The notes: generated by a model not told the origin, from the sequence alone. Positions 1-8,577 are shown, numbered from the stretch's first letter. The stretch is DNA of 62,451 nucleotides from [Mycobacterium] manitobense (GCF_025821665.1 NZ_JACKSJ010000270.1:1-62451); one strand, 5' to 3'. Numbers and translations are program-made.

Positions 1-1
1 G

Positions 2-652
2 CGCCGCGCGCCGCCCGAACTCCTCGACGCCGCGGCCGCCGCGGAGGCGGGGGGCCGCACACCGGTGTGGGCCGCGGTCGACGGCCGCGTCGCCGGGGTG
101 GTCGTCGTCTCCGACAGCGTCAAGGACACTGCGGCGCAGGCGATCTCGCAACTCAAGGAGCTGGGCCTGACGCCGGTGCTGCTGACCGGTGACAACAGCC
201 GCGCCGCCGAAGCGGTGGCCGCCCAGATCGGCGTCGACGAGGTGATCGCCGACGTGCTGCCAGCCGACAAGGTGGACGTCGTCAAGCGACTGCAGGCCGA
301 GGGCAGGACGGTGGCCATGGTCGGCGACGGCGTCAACGACGCCGCGGCCCTGGCTCAGGCCGATCTCGGGCTGGCCATGGGCACGGGCACCGACGTCGCG
401 ATCGAGGCATCGGACCTGACGCTCGTCACCGGCGACCTGCGTGCGGCGCCCAATGCGATCCGGCTGGCGCGCAGCACGTTACGCACCATCAAGGGCAACC
501 TGTTCTGGGCGTTCGCGTACAACGTGGCGGCGTTGCCGCTGGCGGCGCTCGGCCTGCTCAACCCGCTGATCGCCGGCGCGGCGATGGCATTCAGCTCGGT
601 GTTCGTGGTGAGCAACAGCCTGCGGCTGCGGGGCTTCACCCCGCTGCGCTGA
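2..652 (+). CDS. Heavy-metal P-type ATPase, C-terminal part (partial)
   Basis: The reading frame is open from the window edge and ends at TGA 650-652, so only the last 216 residues are seen. They carry the end of the P domain (TGDN, then MVGDGVNDAAAL with the Mg-binding aspartates) and the final pair of transmembrane helices with a short tail. This layout is typical of P1B copper/heavy-metal exporters (CtpA/CtpB/CtpV type). The CPx metal site and any N-terminal metal-binding domain lie outside the window, so the metal cannot be assigned. It converges on the cyclase gene across a strong palindrome. Confidence 0.9.
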   Translation, partial: RRAPPELLDAAAAAEAGGRTPVWAAVDGRVAGVVVVSDSVKDTAAQAISQLKELGLTPVLLTGDNSRAAEAVAAQIGVDEVIADVLPADKVDVVKRLQAEGRTVAMVGDGVNDAAALAQADLGLAMGTGTDVAIEASDLTLVTGDLRAAPNAIRLARSTLRTIKGNLFWAFAYNVAALPLAALGLLNPLIAGAAMAFSSVFVVSNSLRLRGFTPLR

Positions 653-671
653 GCCTTCGTCGGCCGCGAAA

Positions 672-716
672 GTGAACCTCACGACGATTTCGGGCCGAAA
701 TCGTCGCCACGTTCAC
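672..716. terminator. 45-nt near-perfect palindrome between convergent genes
   Basis: Inner arms 682-693 and 695-706 are perfect 12-bp complements around a single central base (694). Outer arms 672-677 (GTGAAC) and 711-716 (GTTCAC) pair symmetrically across 4-nt mismatched bulges. It fills the space between the ATPase stop and the cyclase stop. A bidirectional terminator without a T-run, as is common in mycobacteria, is the simplest reading. Confidence 0.6.
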
Positions 717-718
717 AC

Positions 719-1846
719 TCACGAGGACTCGCCGGCGTCGCGGCGGGCGCGGAACAGCTTGACCTCGTCCTTGATGCCCTTGAGGTGCCGGGCGCCGGCG
801 AAGGACCAGGCGAACTGCGCGTCGTCGCCGATCGCGTCCCGGGTCGACTCCGCGGCCAGCACCGCGCCGGGGCGGGCGGTACTGGTCACCCGGCTCGCCA
901 GATTCACCGAACTGCCGAACCAGTCCCCCGCGCGGCTGACCGCAGGGCCGGTCGCCAGGCCGACCCGCAGGGACGGCAGATCGTCGTCGGATTCGGTGGC
1001 GTCCACCAGATCCAACACCGCCTCCAGCAGCGCCGCGGCCGACGTGCTGACCAGCATCACCTCGTCGCCGATCGTCTTGATGAACCGCACCGGCGGCACC
1101 GCGACGTCGCGGGCCAGGTCGGCCAGCCGGTTCGCCAGCCGCTCGAGGTCCTCGGGCGGAACCGCCTCGCCCAATCGGGTGAAGCCGACGAGGTCGGCGA
1201 ACGCGACAGTGACCACCCGGGCACCCGGCAGCGGGCGTCCCTCGGCCCGTTCGCTGGCGCTGACCCCCTCCGTCTCCATCGTGTGCCGCAGCTGCAGCAT
1301 CAGCATGTCCTGGATCATCGGCCCGAGCAGCGGTGCGATCTCGCGGGTCAGCGCCTCGGATCCCTTCGCGATGTCCAGTTCCGTGGCACCGGGTTTGAGC
1401 ACCGCGGCCAGCGCGACCGCCCGCATCACCTCGGCGGCCCGCGACAACCCCTCGGAGAGCTGCCGCACGGTGACCACGATCTGCTCGGGAGTCAGCCCGA
1501 GGTCGATGAACCGCTGGGCGTGCGCGGCGGCTTCGGCGTCGGCGCGCATGTGCACGGCGGCGTCGGGATCGTCGACCCGCGGCAGACTCATCGCGCGCTG
1601 CACCTGTTGCAGCAGATCGAGCTCGATCCCGAACTTCTCGCTCGTCTCGCGCGCCGAGACGTAGGTGCCGTCGTCGCCGATGAACCGGCGCGACGCCAGC
1701 ACCGTCGGCGCGGAGGCGTCGGCGATCTCGGACACCGTGATGCCGCGTCCGAGTAGCCACTCGATCAGCTCCGCGCGTTCGGCGCGGGCCCTGCCCTCAA
1801 GACCCTCGAGCAGCCCCGAGGCTTCGATGTCCACCTCTTCGGCCAC
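719..1846 (-). CDS. Class III adenylyl cyclase, Rv1264 type (pH-sensing N-terminal domain)
   Basis: It makes cAMP from ATP and should be soluble. The N-terminal half (about residues 1-190) matches the autoinhibitory domain of Rv1264-type cyclases, for example the GDDGTYVSARE segment. The C-terminal half is a class III catalytic domain: metal-binding Asp in VAFADLVGFT, substrate Lys and second metal Asp in FIKTIGDE, and transition-state Asn/Arg in VNLASRV. All canonical residues are present, so it should be active. Known Rv1264 is activated by acid. An open frame continues upstream to 2089 but overlaps the divergent glycosylase gene. GTG 1846 (375 aa) is chosen; GTG 1834 is the alternative. 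Confidence 0.9.
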   Translation of the reverse strand: MAEEVDIEASGLLEGLEGRARAERAELIEWLLGRGITVSEIADASAPTVLASRRFIGDDGTYVSARETSEKFGIELDLLQQVQRAMSLPRVDDPDAAVHMRADAEAAAHAQRFIDLGLTPEQIVVTVRQLSEGLSRAAEVMRAVALAAVLKPGATELDIAKGSEALTREIAPLLGPMIQDMLMLQLRHTMETEGVSASERAEGRPLPGARVVTVAFADLVGFTRLGEAVPPEDLERLANRLADLARDVAVPPVRFIKTIGDEVMLVSTSAAALLEAVLDLVDATESDDDLPSLRVGLATGPAVSRAGDWFGSSVNLASRVTSTARPGAVLAAESTRDAIGDDAQFAWSFAGARHLKGIKDEVKLFRARRDAGESS

Positions 1847-1878
1847 CCGGCCAAGGTATACCGCCGGTCCGGCTTTGC

Positions 1879-1890
1879 TATACAGCACGC
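1879..1890 (+). promoter_or_regulatory. Putative -10 element giving a leaderless transcript
   Basis: TATACA at 1879-1884 lies 6 nt before ATG 1891, so transcription would start at or next to the start codon. No good -35 is visible. Confidence 0.4.
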
Positions 1891-2382
1891 ATGACCACAC
1901 CGGTGTCCCACGGCTTCCCGCCGCTGGTCGGTGCGCGCCCGCGGCTGCTGGTGCTCGGCAACATGCCGAGTGTGCTGTCGCTCGGCGCGCAGCAGTACTA
2001 CGCGAATCCGCGCAACGCGTTCTGGCGCATCGCCGCGGATCTCTTCGGTTTCGACGCCGACGCCGGGTACGACGATCGGGTGGCCGCACTGCTGAGCCAT
2101 GGCATCGCCGTCTGGGATGTGCTGCGGTCCTGCCGCCGGGCAGGCAGCCTGGACTCCGCCGTCGAGCGGACGAGCATGGTGGCCAACGACTTCCCTGCCT
2201 TCTTCGCCGGGCACCCGTCGATCTCGCGGGTGGTGTTCAACGGCGCTGCGGCCGAACAGAACTTTCACCGACTGGTGCCGGCGCCGCCCGACCTGGCCTA
2301 CGTGCGGGCGCCGTCGACCAGTCCGGCGCAGACGATGCGCTACGCCGACAAGCTGGCAGCGTGGCGGCGGGCGGTCGGCTGA
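1891..2382 (+). CDS. Hypoxanthine/deoxyinosine DNA glycosylase (UDG superfamily, family 6)
   Basis: This base-excision repair enzyme of 163 aa belongs to the Mug/UDG fold. Motif 1 is GNMPSV (near residue 30), followed by NPRNAFWR and a C-terminal PSTSPAQT segment, the pattern of HDG-type glycosylases that excise hypoxanthine from deaminated DNA. The UDG water-activating Asp is absent, as expected for this family. The gene is divergent from the cyclase and converges on the AraC gene with 4 bp between stop codons. Confidence 0.8.
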   Translation: MTTPVSHGFPPLVGARPRLLVLGNMPSVLSLGAQQYYANPRNAFWRIAADLFGFDADAGYDDRVAALLSHGIAVWDVLRSCRRAGSLDSAVERTSMVANDFPAFFAGHPSISRVVFNGAAAEQNFHRLVPAPPDLAYVRAPSTSPAQTMRYADKLAAWRRAVG

Positions 2383-2386
2383 CCCG

Positions 2387-3214
2387 TCATCCGCCGTGCC
2401 GAGATGCGTACTCGCCCGGGGTGCAGCCCAGCATCGAGCGGAAGTCGTTGATGAAGTGCGCCTGGTCGTACCACCCGAGCCGGACGGCGAGATCGGCGAA
2501 GTCGACGCCACGCCGGCTCTCGATCTCCAGCGCGGCCTGCTGCAACCGGTACCGGCACAACACCCACTTCACCGGGACCCCGACGTACCGGCGGAACACC
2601 CGCTGCGTGGTCCTGGCGCTCCACGGTGACACCGCCATCACCTGCTCGACGCGATGCAGCCGGCCGTCGTCGCGGATCCTGTCCACCAGGTCGCACAGCG
2701 CGAGGAACGTCGGATCCACAGGACCGGGGTGCGCGGCGATCAGCTGGTCGAGCAGACGGCCCGATTCGGCCACGTCGTCGACGAGATCGAATGCCGTATC
2801 AGCTAATTGGCGTACGGGCTGAACGCGGCCGGTGAGTGCCGCGGCGTCGCCGCCGAACCGGGCGACGAAGCCACCCGGGCGGAACCGCGCCCCGACCACC
2901 GCACCCGACTCGGCGATCGTCACCTGGAACACCCGGTCCACCACGCCGTGCAACAGTGTCGCAGGCAGCGGCTGCCCGTGCCGGGTGCCGTCGGTGCCCC
3001 ACTCGCGGGTGAGGTGCATCGACGGAAAGGTGATCACCGTGCTGTCGAAGGCCGCCCGGCCACGCAGATCCCAGGTGACCGACCAGAAGTGCTCGACGAA
3101 CCGGGCAGCGCGGTCCGTCGGCGCCCACCGGTGCAGGTCGAACGCCGACGCGGACGCCGCCCGCCCGACCAGCCCGCGCATCGGGGTCGCTGGCGTGTTT
3201 TTCCAAGCGCCCAT
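2387..3214 (-). CDS. AraC-family transcriptional regulator
   Basis: A 275-aa protein with an N-terminal effector domain of the DUF6597 type (WAPTDRAARFVEHFWSV) and a C-terminal AraC helix-turn-helix (SPWSARTTQRVFRRYVG, then DFADLAVRLGWYDQAHFINDF). ATG 3214 is preceded on its strand by TAGGTT and 7 nt, fitting a leaderless start. It is divergent from the VOC gene, whose ATG is 27 bp away, so the VOC gene is a likely target. The inducer is unknown. Confidence 0.85.
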   Translation of the reverse strand: MGAWKNTPATPMRGLVGRAASASAFDLHRWAPTDRAARFVEHFWSVTWDLRGRAAFDSTVITFPSMHLTREWGTDGTRHGQPLPATLLHGVVDRVFQVTIAESGAVVGARFRPGGFVARFGGDAAALTGRVQPVRQLADTAFDLVDDVAESGRLLDQLIAAHPGPVDPTFLALCDLVDRIRDDGRLHRVEQVMAVSPWSARTTQRVFRRYVGVPVKWVLCRYRLQQAALEIESRRGVDFADLAVRLGWYDQAHFINDFRSMLGCTPGEYASRHGG

Positions 3215-3227
3215 GCCCACCAACCTA
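3215..3227 (-). promoter_or_regulatory. Leaderless promoter -10 of the AraC gene
   Basis: On the minus strand TAGGTT (3227 to 3222) is followed by 7 nt and then ATG 3214. Confidence 0.5.
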
Positions 3228-3241
3228 CGAAACTCGAAGCC

Positions 3242-3709
3242 ATGAGCGTCCAACCCATCCCGCAGGGCTACACGAGCCTGACCCCGTTCCTGGTGATCGA
3301 CGGCGCCGCGAAGGCGATCGACTTCTACGTCGAGGTGTTCGGCGCGGAGATCGTCGAGAAGATGGACGGCCCCGGCGGCACCGTCCCGCATGCCGAACTG
3401 GACTTCGGCAACGGCCGACTGCAGCTGGGCGACCCGAACCCCGCGTACAAGCTCGAGGCGCCGCCGCGTTCGGAGTCGGTCACCCATTCGCTGGTGCTGT
3501 ACTGCCCCGACGCCGACGCGGTCGTCGCGCGCGCCGAGGCCGCAGGGGCAACGATCCGCGAACCGATCCAGACCTTCGTGACCGGCGACCGTTTCGCGTC
3601 CATCCTCGATCCGTTCGGTCAGCGGTGGGCGGTGATGACCCGCGTCGAGGATGTCTCGCCTGAGGAGCGCGACCGGCGGCTGGCCGAGTGGGCCAAGGAG
3701 AACGTCTGA
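3242..3709 (+). CDS. VOC-fold (glyoxalase/bleomycin-resistance-like) protein
   Basis: A 155-aa protein of the PhnB-like VOC family. It has the pattern TPFLVIDGAAKAIDFYVEVFGAE at the N-terminus and DPFGQRWAVMTRVEDVSPEE at the C-terminus, where the metal-ligand Glu of true glyoxalases is not obvious. The substrate is unknown. The short divergent spacer suggests control by the neighbouring AraC protein. Confidence 0.8.
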   Translation: MSVQPIPQGYTSLTPFLVIDGAAKAIDFYVEVFGAEIVEKMDGPGGTVPHAELDFGNGRLQLGDPNPAYKLEAPPRSESVTHSLVLYCPDADAVVARAEAAGATIREPIQTFVTGDRFASILDPFGQRWAVMTRVEDVSPEERDRRLAEWAKENV

Positions 3710-3720
3710 TCCTCCCCCGC

Positions 3721-3732
3721 TAGCGTGGCGGG
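3721..3732 (+). promoter_or_regulatory. Leaderless promoter -10 of the HIT gene
   Basis: TAGCGT at 3721-3726 is followed by 6 nt and ATG 3733, right after the VOC stop codon. Confidence 0.5.
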
Positions 3733-4170
3733 ATGTCGTGTGTGTTCTGTGCCATCGTGGCCGACGAGTCCCCGGCCATCCGCATCTACGAGGACGACGA
3801 TTACCTGGCGATCCTCGACATCCGCCCCTTCACCCGCGGTCACACCCTGGTGTTCCCCAAGCGCCACCTCGTCGACCTGACCGACACACCGCCGCAGACC
3901 GTCGCCGACATGGCGACCATCGGTCAGCGCATCGCCAGGGCGGCGCGCGCCTCCGGACTGCACGCCGACGGCAACAACATCGCGATCAACGACGGCAAGG
4001 CCGCCTTCCAGAGCGTGTTCCACATCCACCTGCACGTGCTGCCCCGGCGCGACGGCGACAAGCTGTCGTTCGCCAAGGGCATGCTGCTGCGCCGCGACCC
4101 GGACCGGGAGGAGAGCGGCCGCCTTCTGCGCGAAGCGCTGGAACAACTCGACTCGGCGGGGCAGGATTGA
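3733..4170 (+). CDS. HIT-family nucleotide hydrolase/transferase (Rv1262c homologue)
   Basis: A 145-aa histidine-triad protein with the catalytic HIHLHV motif near residues 97-102 and the N-terminal CVFCAIV segment typical of HINT-type proteins (CxxC may bind zinc). The family hydrolyses phosphoramidates or dinucleoside polyphosphates at the central histidine. The gene lies 3 bp before the next start, so the two are probably co-transcribed. Confidence 0.9.
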   Translation: MSCVFCAIVADESPAIRIYEDDDYLAILDIRPFTRGHTLVFPKRHLVDLTDTPPQTVADMATIGQRIARAARASGLHADGNNIAINDGKAAFQSVFHIHLHVLPRRDGDKLSFAKGMLLRRDPDREESGRLLREALEQLDSAGQD

Positions 4171-4173
4171 GCC

Positions 4174-4629
4174 ATGGGCATGCCGTGGTGGGAAAAGAAC
4201 ATCGGATACCGGCTACTGCTGCTGCACGACAAGCTCTACAAGGCCACCAATGGCCGCGTCGGGCACACCATCCCGGGTGGCCCGTCGAACCTGCTGTTGC
4301 ACACCATCGGCGCGAAGACCGGCCGGCAGCGGGCCAACACCCTGAGCTACGCACGCGACGGTGACGACTACCTGGTGGTCGCGTCGATGGGCGGTGAACC
4401 ACGGGCGCCGGGCTGGTACCACAACCTCAAGGCGAACCCCGACGTCGAGATCAACGTCGGACCCAAGCGGATTCCGGCAACCGCCCGCGCCGTCTTCCCC
4501 GACGATCCCGAATTCGCCCGGCTGTGGCCGATCGTCAACAACATGAAGGGCAACAAGGACCGCTACATCGGCTACCAGAAGCGGACGTCACGGCCGATCC
4601 CGGTGATCGTGCTGACGCCGCGCGGCTAG
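4174..4629 (+). CDS. F420-dependent (Ddn-like) nitroreductase family protein (Rv1261c homologue)
   Basis: A 151-aa split-barrel protein of the deazaflavin-dependent nitroreductase family. The signature runs LLLHTIGAKTGRQR and later GGEPRAPGWYHNLKANPDVE. The basic K/R positions around GAKTGRQR bind F420 in Ddn. Relatives reduce quinones or nitroimidazoles with F420H2. Its TAG overlaps the TAG of the convergent LLM gene in the 4-bp palindrome CTAG. Confidence 0.9.
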   Translation: MGMPWWEKNIGYRLLLLHDKLYKATNGRVGHTIPGGPSNLLLHTIGAKTGRQRANTLSYARDGDDYLVVASMGGEPRAPGWYHNLKANPDVEINVGPKRIPATARAVFPDDPEFARLWPIVNNMKGNKDRYIGYQKRTSRPIPVIVLTPRG

Positions 4630-5699
4630 AAGAGTTCCTTCGCCAGCAGTTCGAGCGTCGTGTCCCGGCCCGGCGCCGTCGCCGGGTCGGTGCCGCGGCG
4701 GGCCGATGCCACCGGGTTGACCATCACCTCGTCGACGCCGAACTCCTCGGCGAGCGCACGGACCTGGTCGGCAGCCTCGGTGGGTGACCCAACGACCGCG
4801 CGGGCCAGCCCGTGGTCGACCACCGCCTGCTCGCGGGGGCCGAACCGGATCTGCTCGGCGTCCTCGACCAGCTCCAGCGGACCCAGGGGTTGCCCGGTGC
4901 GCAGCCGCGCCATCATGTGCAGGTTCGGCAGCATCAGCGCCATCGCCTCGTCACGGGTCTCGGCGACCGAGGCGTTGACGGTCAGGAAGGTGACCGGTTC
5001 GGGCGCCAGCTCGCTGGGCCGGAACTCCGAGCGGTAGGCCGCCAGCGCCTCCTTGGTGCCCTGGCCGGAGAAGTGGTGGGCGAACACGTAGGGCAAACCC
5101 TTCGCGGCCGCCAGATGCGCCGAGTACATCGACGAGCCCAGCAGCCACAGCCGCGGCTCGGTGGCCGCCGCCGGCGTCGCCTTGAGGATGTAGTTCTCCC
5201 GCATCAGGTCGCGCGGGAGCGGCACCCGCACCCCGCGGGCGCCCATCAGTGCGACCACGTCGTCGAGGTACTGCGGGAACGCCTCGATGTCGCGGTCGTC
5301 CCGCCCGGCGGCGCCGCGCAGCGCCATCGACGTCACCGGATCCGATCCGGGTGCCCGCCCGATGCCCAGGTCGATGCGGCCGGGGTGGGCGGCCTCGAGC
5401 AGCGCGAACTGCTCGGCCACCGCCAGCGGCGCGTGGTTGGGCAGCATCACCCCGCCCGAGCCGAGCCGGACCCGCTGCGTCAGCGCGGCCAGGTGCGCGA
5501 TCACCACCGGCGGGCTGGTGGCCGCGACGGCGGGCATGTTGTGGTGCTCGGCGATCCAGTAGCGGGTGTATCCGAGCTGGTCGGCGGTCTGGGCGAGGTG
5601 GGTGGTGGCCGCGAGCGCGTCCGACGTGGTCTGGTCGGTGCGCACCGGTACGAGGTCGAGTACGGAGAGCTGCACCCGAAATTCAACGCGCCGCGACAC
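4626..5699 (-). CDS. LLM-class flavin-dependent oxidoreductase (luciferase-like monooxygenase)
   Basis: A 357-aa TIM-barrel flavoenzyme of the single-component luciferase-like subgroup. It opens with LSVLDLVPVRTDQTTSDAL and has YWIAEHHNMPAVA and GSGGVMLPNHAPLAVAEQFALLE, characteristic of FMN-dependent members. GTG 5699 is preserved here because AAGGA lies 8 nt upstream; GTG 5675, nearer the conserved start, is possible. The substrate is unknown. It follows udgB on the same strand by 24 bp. Confidence 0.88.
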   Translation of the reverse strand: MSRRVEFRVQLSVLDLVPVRTDQTTSDALAATTHLAQTADQLGYTRYWIAEHHNMPAVAATSPPVVIAHLAALTQRVRLGSGGVMLPNHAPLAVAEQFALLEAAHPGRIDLGIGRAPGSDPVTSMALRGAAGRDDRDIEAFPQYLDDVVALMGARGVRVPLPRDLMRENYILKATPAAATEPRLWLLGSSMYSAHLAAAKGLPYVFAHHFSGQGTKEALAAYRSEFRPSELAPEPVTFLTVNASVAETRDEAMALMLPNLHMMARLRTGQPLGPLELVEDAEQIRFGPREQAVVDHGLARAVVGSPTEAADQVRALAEEFGVDEVMVNPVASARRGTDPATAPGRDTTLELLAKELF

Positions 5700-5723
5700 C
5701 CGGATAGTCCTTCGGCGTGAGAA

Positions 5724-6557
5724 TCACAGTCCCGCCTCCCGTTTCGCCAGTATGAAAACGTCGTCCATCATGGCCGGAGTGAGCCTGCCGGTAAACGTGT
5801 TTTGCTGGCTCGGGTGGTAGCAGCCGATGAGCGCGAGCGGGCCGTGCGCAGACGTCAGCCGCGCGGTGACGGCGTGCCCGAACGCCGGCGCAGGGGTGGC
5901 AACGGTGCCACCGCCCGTGCGCACCATCTGCAGCGCCGCCCGCCACGCGAATCCGCCGAGAGCGATGACGACGCGCACGTCGGCGCTCACCAGCCGCCAT
6001 TCGGCATCCAGCCACGGCGCGCACGCCGACCGTTCCGCGGGGGTCGGCGCGTTGCCGGGCGGGGCACAGCGCACCGCGGCCGCCATCCGGGTATGCAGGA
6101 GCGTCAGCCCGTCGGCGGCGTCCACCGACGTCGCCTGATTCGCCAGGCCGGTGCGGTGCAACGAGGCGAACAGGAAGTCACCGGAGCGGTCCCCGGTGAA
6201 CACCCGGCCCGTGCGGTTGCCCCCCTGCGCCGCGGGAGCCAGGCCGACGACCATGATGGCCGGCCGCACCGCACCCCAGCCGGTGATCGGCCGGCCCCAG
6301 TAGGGTTCGCCGGCGAACGACTTGCGCTTGGTGACGGCCACCTCCTCGCGCCACTCGACCAGCCGCGGGCAGGCCCGGCAGACCGACACGACGGCGTCGA
6401 GTTCGTCGAGCGTCCCGGTCGCCTCGGCCATCGACACCACCTGCGCCGGGGATGTCGCGATTGCAGTGCGCGCGGTCGCCGGGTCACCGGGCCACCCCGA
6501 GCCGGGTGGGACCGGGGAGTCGAAGAGCGCTCCGGTACGCGGATGGGGCAGCGGCAC
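5724..6557 (-). CDS. udgB: Family 5 uracil-DNA glycosylase UdgB (Rv1259 homologue)
   Basis: A 277-aa Fe-S glycosylase that removes uracil and other deaminated bases, also from double-stranded DNA. Cluster cysteines are visible in VCRACPRL and VRCAPPGN. Motif 1 is GLAPAAQGGNRTGRVFTGD and the distal motif is GCYHPSQQNTFTGRLT, both matching actinobacterial UdgB. GTG 6557 is chosen because the conserved N-terminus (PHPRTGALFDSPVPPG) begins four codons later; the frame remains open upstream but overlaps tap. It is divergent from tap. Confidence 0.92.
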   Translation of the reverse strand: MPLPHPRTGALFDSPVPPGSGWPGDPATARTAIATSPAQVVSMAEATGTLDELDAVVSVCRACPRLVEWREEVAVTKRKSFAGEPYWGRPITGWGAVRPAIMVVGLAPAAQGGNRTGRVFTGDRSGDFLFASLHRTGLANQATSVDAADGLTLLHTRMAAAVRCAPPGNAPTPAERSACAPWLDAEWRLVSADVRVVIALGGFAWRAALQMVRTGGGTVATPAPAFGHAVTARLTSAHGPLALIGCYHPSQQNTFTGRLTPAMMDDVFILAKREAGL

Positions 6558-6579
6558 GACTCCACTGTGCCCGAGGCGG

Positions 6580-6632
6580 AAAACCCGTCGCCGCGGCGGT
6601 GCCCGCGCTGCTAGATTCGGCCGCGATACCCC
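6580..6632 (+). promoter_or_regulatory. Putative tap promoter with AT-rich element upstream of -35
   Basis: TAGATT at 6612-6617 is a plausible -10. About 19 nt upstream there is only a weak -35, preceded at 6580-6583 by AAAA in otherwise GC-rich DNA. An AT-rich patch just upstream of a poor -35 is the signature of WhiB7-dependent promoters, and tap is a known WhiB7 target in mycobacteria. Assignment here is inference. Confidence 0.35.
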
Positions 6633-7871
6633 ATGATCACCACTTCGCGCGGACCGCTGCACCTCATCCTGTTCGCGGCACTGACCGCCGGTGCGGGCAA
6701 CGGCATCTCGCTGGTCGCCTTCCCGTGGCTGGTGTTGCAGCGCAACGGTTCCGCGGTCGACGCCTCGATCGTCGCGATGGCGGGGACGCTGCCGCTGCTG
6801 GTGGCCACGCTGATCGCGGGTGCGGCAGTGGACTACCTCGGCCGGCGCCGGGTCTCGATGATCTCCGATGCGCTGTCGGCGATCTCGGTCGCCGCCGTGC
6901 CGGTGCTCGCATGGGTGTTCGGCGTCGAGGTGATCAACGTCGCAGTGCTGGCGGGACTCGCCGCACTCGGCGCGTTCTTCGACCCCGCCGGGATGACCGC
7001 CCGCGAGACGATGCTGCCCGAGGCCGCACACCGGGCGGGCTGGACGCTTGACCGCGCGAACAGTGTCTACGAGGCGGTGTTCAACCTGGCCTACATCGTC
7101 GGCCCGGGCATCGGCGGACTGCTGATCGCCACTCTCGGCGGCGTGAACACCATGTGGGTGACGGCCGGGGCGTTCCTGCTGTCGATCGCCGCCATCGCGG
7201 TGTTGCGGCTCGAAGGCGCGGGCACGCCCGACCGGGCCGAGCTGCCCGAGGGGGTGTGGGCGGGAATCGTCGAGGGACTCAAATTCGTCTGGCACACACC
7301 GGTGCTGCGCACGCTGGCGTTCGTCGATCTCGCCGCCACCGGCCTGTACATGCCGATGGAGAGCGTGCTGTTCCCCAAGTACTTCACCGATCGCGACGAG
7401 CCGGCACAGCTGGGCTGGGTGTTGATGGCGTTGAGCATCGGCGGGCTGATCGGCGCGCTGGGCTATGCGGTGCTGTCCCGGCACATGTCCCGGCGCGCGG
7501 TGATGCTCACCGCGCTGCTGACGCTCGGCGTGGCGATGACGGTGATCGCCTTCCTGCCGCCGTTGCCGATCATCCTGGTGCTGTCGGCGATCGTCGGTTT
7601 CGTCTACGGACCGATCGCCCCGATCTACAACTACGTCATGCAGACCAGGGCGCCGCAGCACCTGCGGGGCCGGGTGGTCGGCGTGATGGGGTCACTGGCG
7701 TACGCCGCAGGACCGCTGGGACTGATCCTGGCCGGGCCGCTGGCCGACTCGGCGGGCCTGCACATCACCTTCCTGGCGCTGTCGGTGCCCATGCTGCTGC
7801 TCGGCGTCGCGGCGGTGTTCCTGCCCGCGCTGCGTGAGCTGGACCGGGCGCCGGTCGCCGAGCGCGGCTAG
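6633..7871 (+). CDS. tap: Tap multidrug efflux pump (MFS, Rv1258c homologue)
   Basis: A 412-aa 12-helix MFS antiporter. The sequence closely follows mycobacterial Tap: GPLHLILFAALTAGAGNG at the start, VDYLGRRRVSM at the loop 2-3 motif, and PMESVLFPKYFTD and LRGRVVGVMGSLAYAAGPLG later. Tap exports tetracycline, aminoglycosides and spectinomycin and contributes to rifampicin tolerance. It is divergent from udgB. Its TAG stop overlaps that of the convergent HxlR gene in a CTAG. Confidence 0.92.
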   Translation: MITTSRGPLHLILFAALTAGAGNGISLVAFPWLVLQRNGSAVDASIVAMAGTLPLLVATLIAGAAVDYLGRRRVSMISDALSAISVAAVPVLAWVFGVEVINVAVLAGLAALGAFFDPAGMTARETMLPEAAHRAGWTLDRANSVYEAVFNLAYIVGPGIGGLLIATLGGVNTMWVTAGAFLLSIAAIAVLRLEGAGTPDRAELPEGVWAGIVEGLKFVWHTPVLRTLAFVDLAATGLYMPMESVLFPKYFTDRDEPAQLGWVLMALSIGGLIGALGYAVLSRHMSRRAVMLTALLTLGVAMTVIAFLPPLPIILVLSAIVGFVYGPIAPIYNYVMQTRAPQHLRGRVVGVMGSLAYAAGPLGLILAGPLADSAGLHITFLALSVPMLLLGVAAVFLPALRELDRAPVAERG

Positions 7872-8512
7872 ACCCGCTGCGGCAGCAGCAGTTTCGCGAA
7901 CCGGCGGACCGCGGCGGGCTCTCCGCCGATGTGCAGGCGGCCCGCCGACATCAGCCCGGGCACCTGGTCGGGGTCCAGCGCGGCGCCCAGCACCTCGATG
8001 TCGCCGGTCAGCATGACGTCGGCGACGGTGTCGTCGGATTCCTCCTCGACCGTCTCGGCGGTGATGCGCATCGTGGTGCCGCCCTGCGGCGTGGCGAGCC
8101 GCACCACCAGGTCGGGGCCGCCGCGGTCCGGCCGCAGGTAGGCGCGCAGGGCGCGGGCCAGCCACTGCGGGCGCACCACCGCCCTCGGCTCGCGGGTGGC
8201 GAGCAGGGGGCGGCCCCACCGCGCCAGCGCGTCGATCACGTCTTCGAGTGCCCGCCCGTGGTCGGTGAGTTCGTAGACGGTGCCGGACGCCGGCTTGGGC
8301 AGTTCCCTCTTGACCACCAACCCGTGCCGTTCCAGATCGCGCAACCGCCCGGCCAGCATGTCGGTGGCGATCGGCGCCAGCCCGGTGAGCAGGTCTCCGT
8401 AACGCTGTGGGCGGTCGAGGAGTTCGCGCACGACCAGCAGTGTCCAGCGGTCGCCCACGACGTCGAGGCTCTTGGCCACGGCGCAGTGCTGGCCGTACGA
8501 GCGATTGGGCAC
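7868..8512 (-). CDS. HxlR-family winged-helix regulator
   Basis: A 214-aa regulator. The N-terminal 100 residues are an HxlR winged helix (CAVAKSLDVVGDRWTLLVVRELLDRPQRYGDLL, with the conserved early Cys that senses redox or aldehydes in some members). The C-terminal 100 residues resemble an SCP2-like lipid-binding domain, suggesting a hydrophobic ligand. The start is GTG 8512; ATG 8520 is out of frame. Two inverted-repeat operators lie in the divergent spacer, so it probably controls itself and the following cassette. Confidence 0.88.
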   Translation of the reverse strand: MPNRSYGQHCAVAKSLDVVGDRWTLLVVRELLDRPQRYGDLLTGLAPIATDMLAGRLRDLERHGLVVKRELPKPASGTVYELTDHGRALEDVIDALARWGRPLLATREPRAVVRPQWLARALRAYLRPDRGGPDLVVRLATPQGGTTMRITAETVEEESDDTVADVMLTGDIEVLGAALDPDQVPGLMSAGRLHIGGEPAAVRRFAKLLLPQRV

Positions 8513-8535
8513 CCGGTCATCCTAGCTGCGGCTTG

Positions 8536-8568
8536 ACTTGTCCAAGTCCATACTTGTTTTTTCCAAGT
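8536..8568. promoter_or_regulatory. Two HxlR-type operators (ACTTG inverted repeats)
   Basis: Site 1 is ACTTG at 8536-8540 facing CAAGT at 8543-8547 with a 2-nt spacer. Site 2 is ACTTG at 8552-8556 facing CAAGT at 8564-8568 with a 7-nt spacer. They lie between the HxlR gene and the divergent cassette and cover the expected -35 of the 8590 gene. Confidence 0.6.
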
Positions 8569-8577
8569 GTGGTGGGC

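Noticed and set aside
6558..7661. Upstream extension of the udgB frame
   Set aside because: It would cover most of tap on the opposite strand, and the conserved UdgB N-terminus begins at 6557.
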